From CAVTOA01 sp963736285 (GTDB lineage Bacteria; Actinomycetota; Actinomycetes; Mycobacteriales; QHCE01): a DNA stretch of 64,000 nucleotides. A program made the position numbers and the translations under genes. The notes under the pieces are model-generated. The model ran no database searches and was not told where the DNA came from. It saw only the letters and a program-made list of their open reading frames with translations. Below are positions 63,499-64,000 of the stretch, one piece after another. The stretch spans positions 62,001 through 126,000 of the forward strand of contig CAVTOA010000003.1 in NCBI GenBank assembly GCA_963736285.1, written 5' to 3'. Numbering within the stretch: the first letter of the stretch is position 1; every line of letters begins with the position of its first letter.

Positions 63499-64000
63499 TC
63501 ACCACCCAGCCACTCCATCCCACGCCGTCGCAAGCTCGGCTGAGGTTGCCGAACCGATGATCAGCATGCCGGAATCGCTGCTCATGCCGACATCCCGCTG
63601 ACCCATGATGGCGACCACAATGGACGGATACATAGAACGAAGCCGCGCCACGCTCTTGGTGTCCGCTTCGCCGGCTGCCCCCGTCAAAACGACGAGCGTG
63701 TCGCCGATGCGCCGATGGTGCAGCCGATCCACCGCCTCTTCGAATGAGCCGTTCTTGGGTGACACCTCGGCAAGAGCGTCGAGGAAAGGCTGCGGGCTTC
63801 TCCCCGCTTGCGAACTCACCGCCACGCCCCCGCTTACCAAATGCAGCGTGACAGATAAACCATCGCGCAGAGCCGCCAGCAACACCGACGCCGCGACCTC
63901 AACAACGTCTTCAAAAACTCTGCCGCCCTCATCAAGGGGATCGATGCGGTCGTCAAGCAATACCAGTACGCGTGGCTGGCTCGTGTCGACGTGTTCGCGC
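63499..64000 (-). CDS. DUF58 family protein, C-terminal part (runs off window)
   Basis: 167 residues visible, entering from the right edge. The part seen is the VWA-like C-terminal half (RVLVLLDDRIDPLDEGGRVF, VEVAASVLLAALRDGLSVTL, then IGDTLVVLTGAAGEADTKSV). DUF58 genes typically sit beside a MoxR ATPase and a transglutaminase-like gene, and the next gene here is the transglutaminase-like one, four bases away. Function in the envelope is inferred from context only. Confidence 0.82.
   Translation of the reverse strand, partial: REHVDTSQPRVLVLLDDRIDPLDEGGRVFEDVVEVAASVLLAALRDGLSVTLHLVSGGVAVSSQAGRSPQPFLDALAEVSPKNGSFEEAVDRLHHRRIGDTLVVLTGAAGEADTKSVARLRSMYPSIVVAIMGQRDVGMSSDSGMLIIGSATSAELATAWDGVAGW

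Overview
The window comes from a high-GC Gram-positive bacterium (Actinomycetota). This rests on gene content: a one-polypeptide 2-oxoglutarate dehydrogenase/decarboxylase (Kgd), a WhiB1-type iron-sulfur regulator, a SigF/RsbW pair, Rho with a long basic low-complexity insert, a SulP-carbonic anhydrase fusion, a Ser/Thr kinase with an extracellular tail, and the DUF58/transglutaminase-like pair. GC content by eye is moderate for the phylum. I cannot name a genus; a relative of Glycomycetales or Micromonosporales is a guess.

Layout. 1-6150: rho and, on the same strand, a compact lysA-hom-thrC-thrB operon for aspartate-family amino acids. 6490-7913: two coupled membrane/secreted proteins (DUF3105, DUF305). 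8126-11834: tRNA-Arg(CCG), then a small accessory block (Nudix hydrolase, MBL-fold hydrolase, nucleoside-hydrolase-like protein), ended by a decayed second copy of the tRNA 3' half and its terminator; this looks like an integration scar. 11896-16864: decaying accessory DNA with an internally deleted MBL pseudogene, a DUF402 gene, a twice-frameshifted Gfo/Idh/MocA pseudogene and membrane proteins. 16795-30688: oxidoreductases, an unusual 787-residue protein with a DUF1152-like C-terminus, a DMT-like transporter, a PTS EI-HPr fusion, an ABC-2 exporter and an AlbA_2 (Schlafen-like) regulator preceded by a repeat array. 30834-41556: kgd, malic enzyme, the anti-sigma/sigma pair, a lipid kinase and whiB1. 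41873-46070: dgt and an HTH-TPR/TPR/coiled-coil gene set. 46091-64000: ppdK, a membrane glycosyltransferase, glyS, a ZnuA-like lipoprotein, SulP-CA, uppS, recO, a GDPD-like protein, a Ser/Thr kinase and the transglutaminase-like/DUF58 pair.

The most striking signal is a set of three homopolymer tracts of exactly ten G or C, each within about the first 20-30 codons of a gene. Two lie in the divergently transcribed MBL/nucleoside-hydrolase pair inside the tRNA-bounded block; the third lies in a small coiled-coil gene behind the HTH-TPR operon. At length 10 the MBL and coiled-coil genes are out of frame by exactly one base and the nucleoside-hydrolase gene is in frame. This fits slipped-strand ON/OFF switching, but raw reads are needed because homopolymers are also where sequencing errors collect. 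Separately, rsbW, sigF, dgt and the Gfo/Idh gene carry shifts away from homopolymers, each equal to one extra base per shift. Several enzyme-family members lack their signature catalytic or metal-binding residues (ZnuA-like, transglutaminase-like, GDPD-like).
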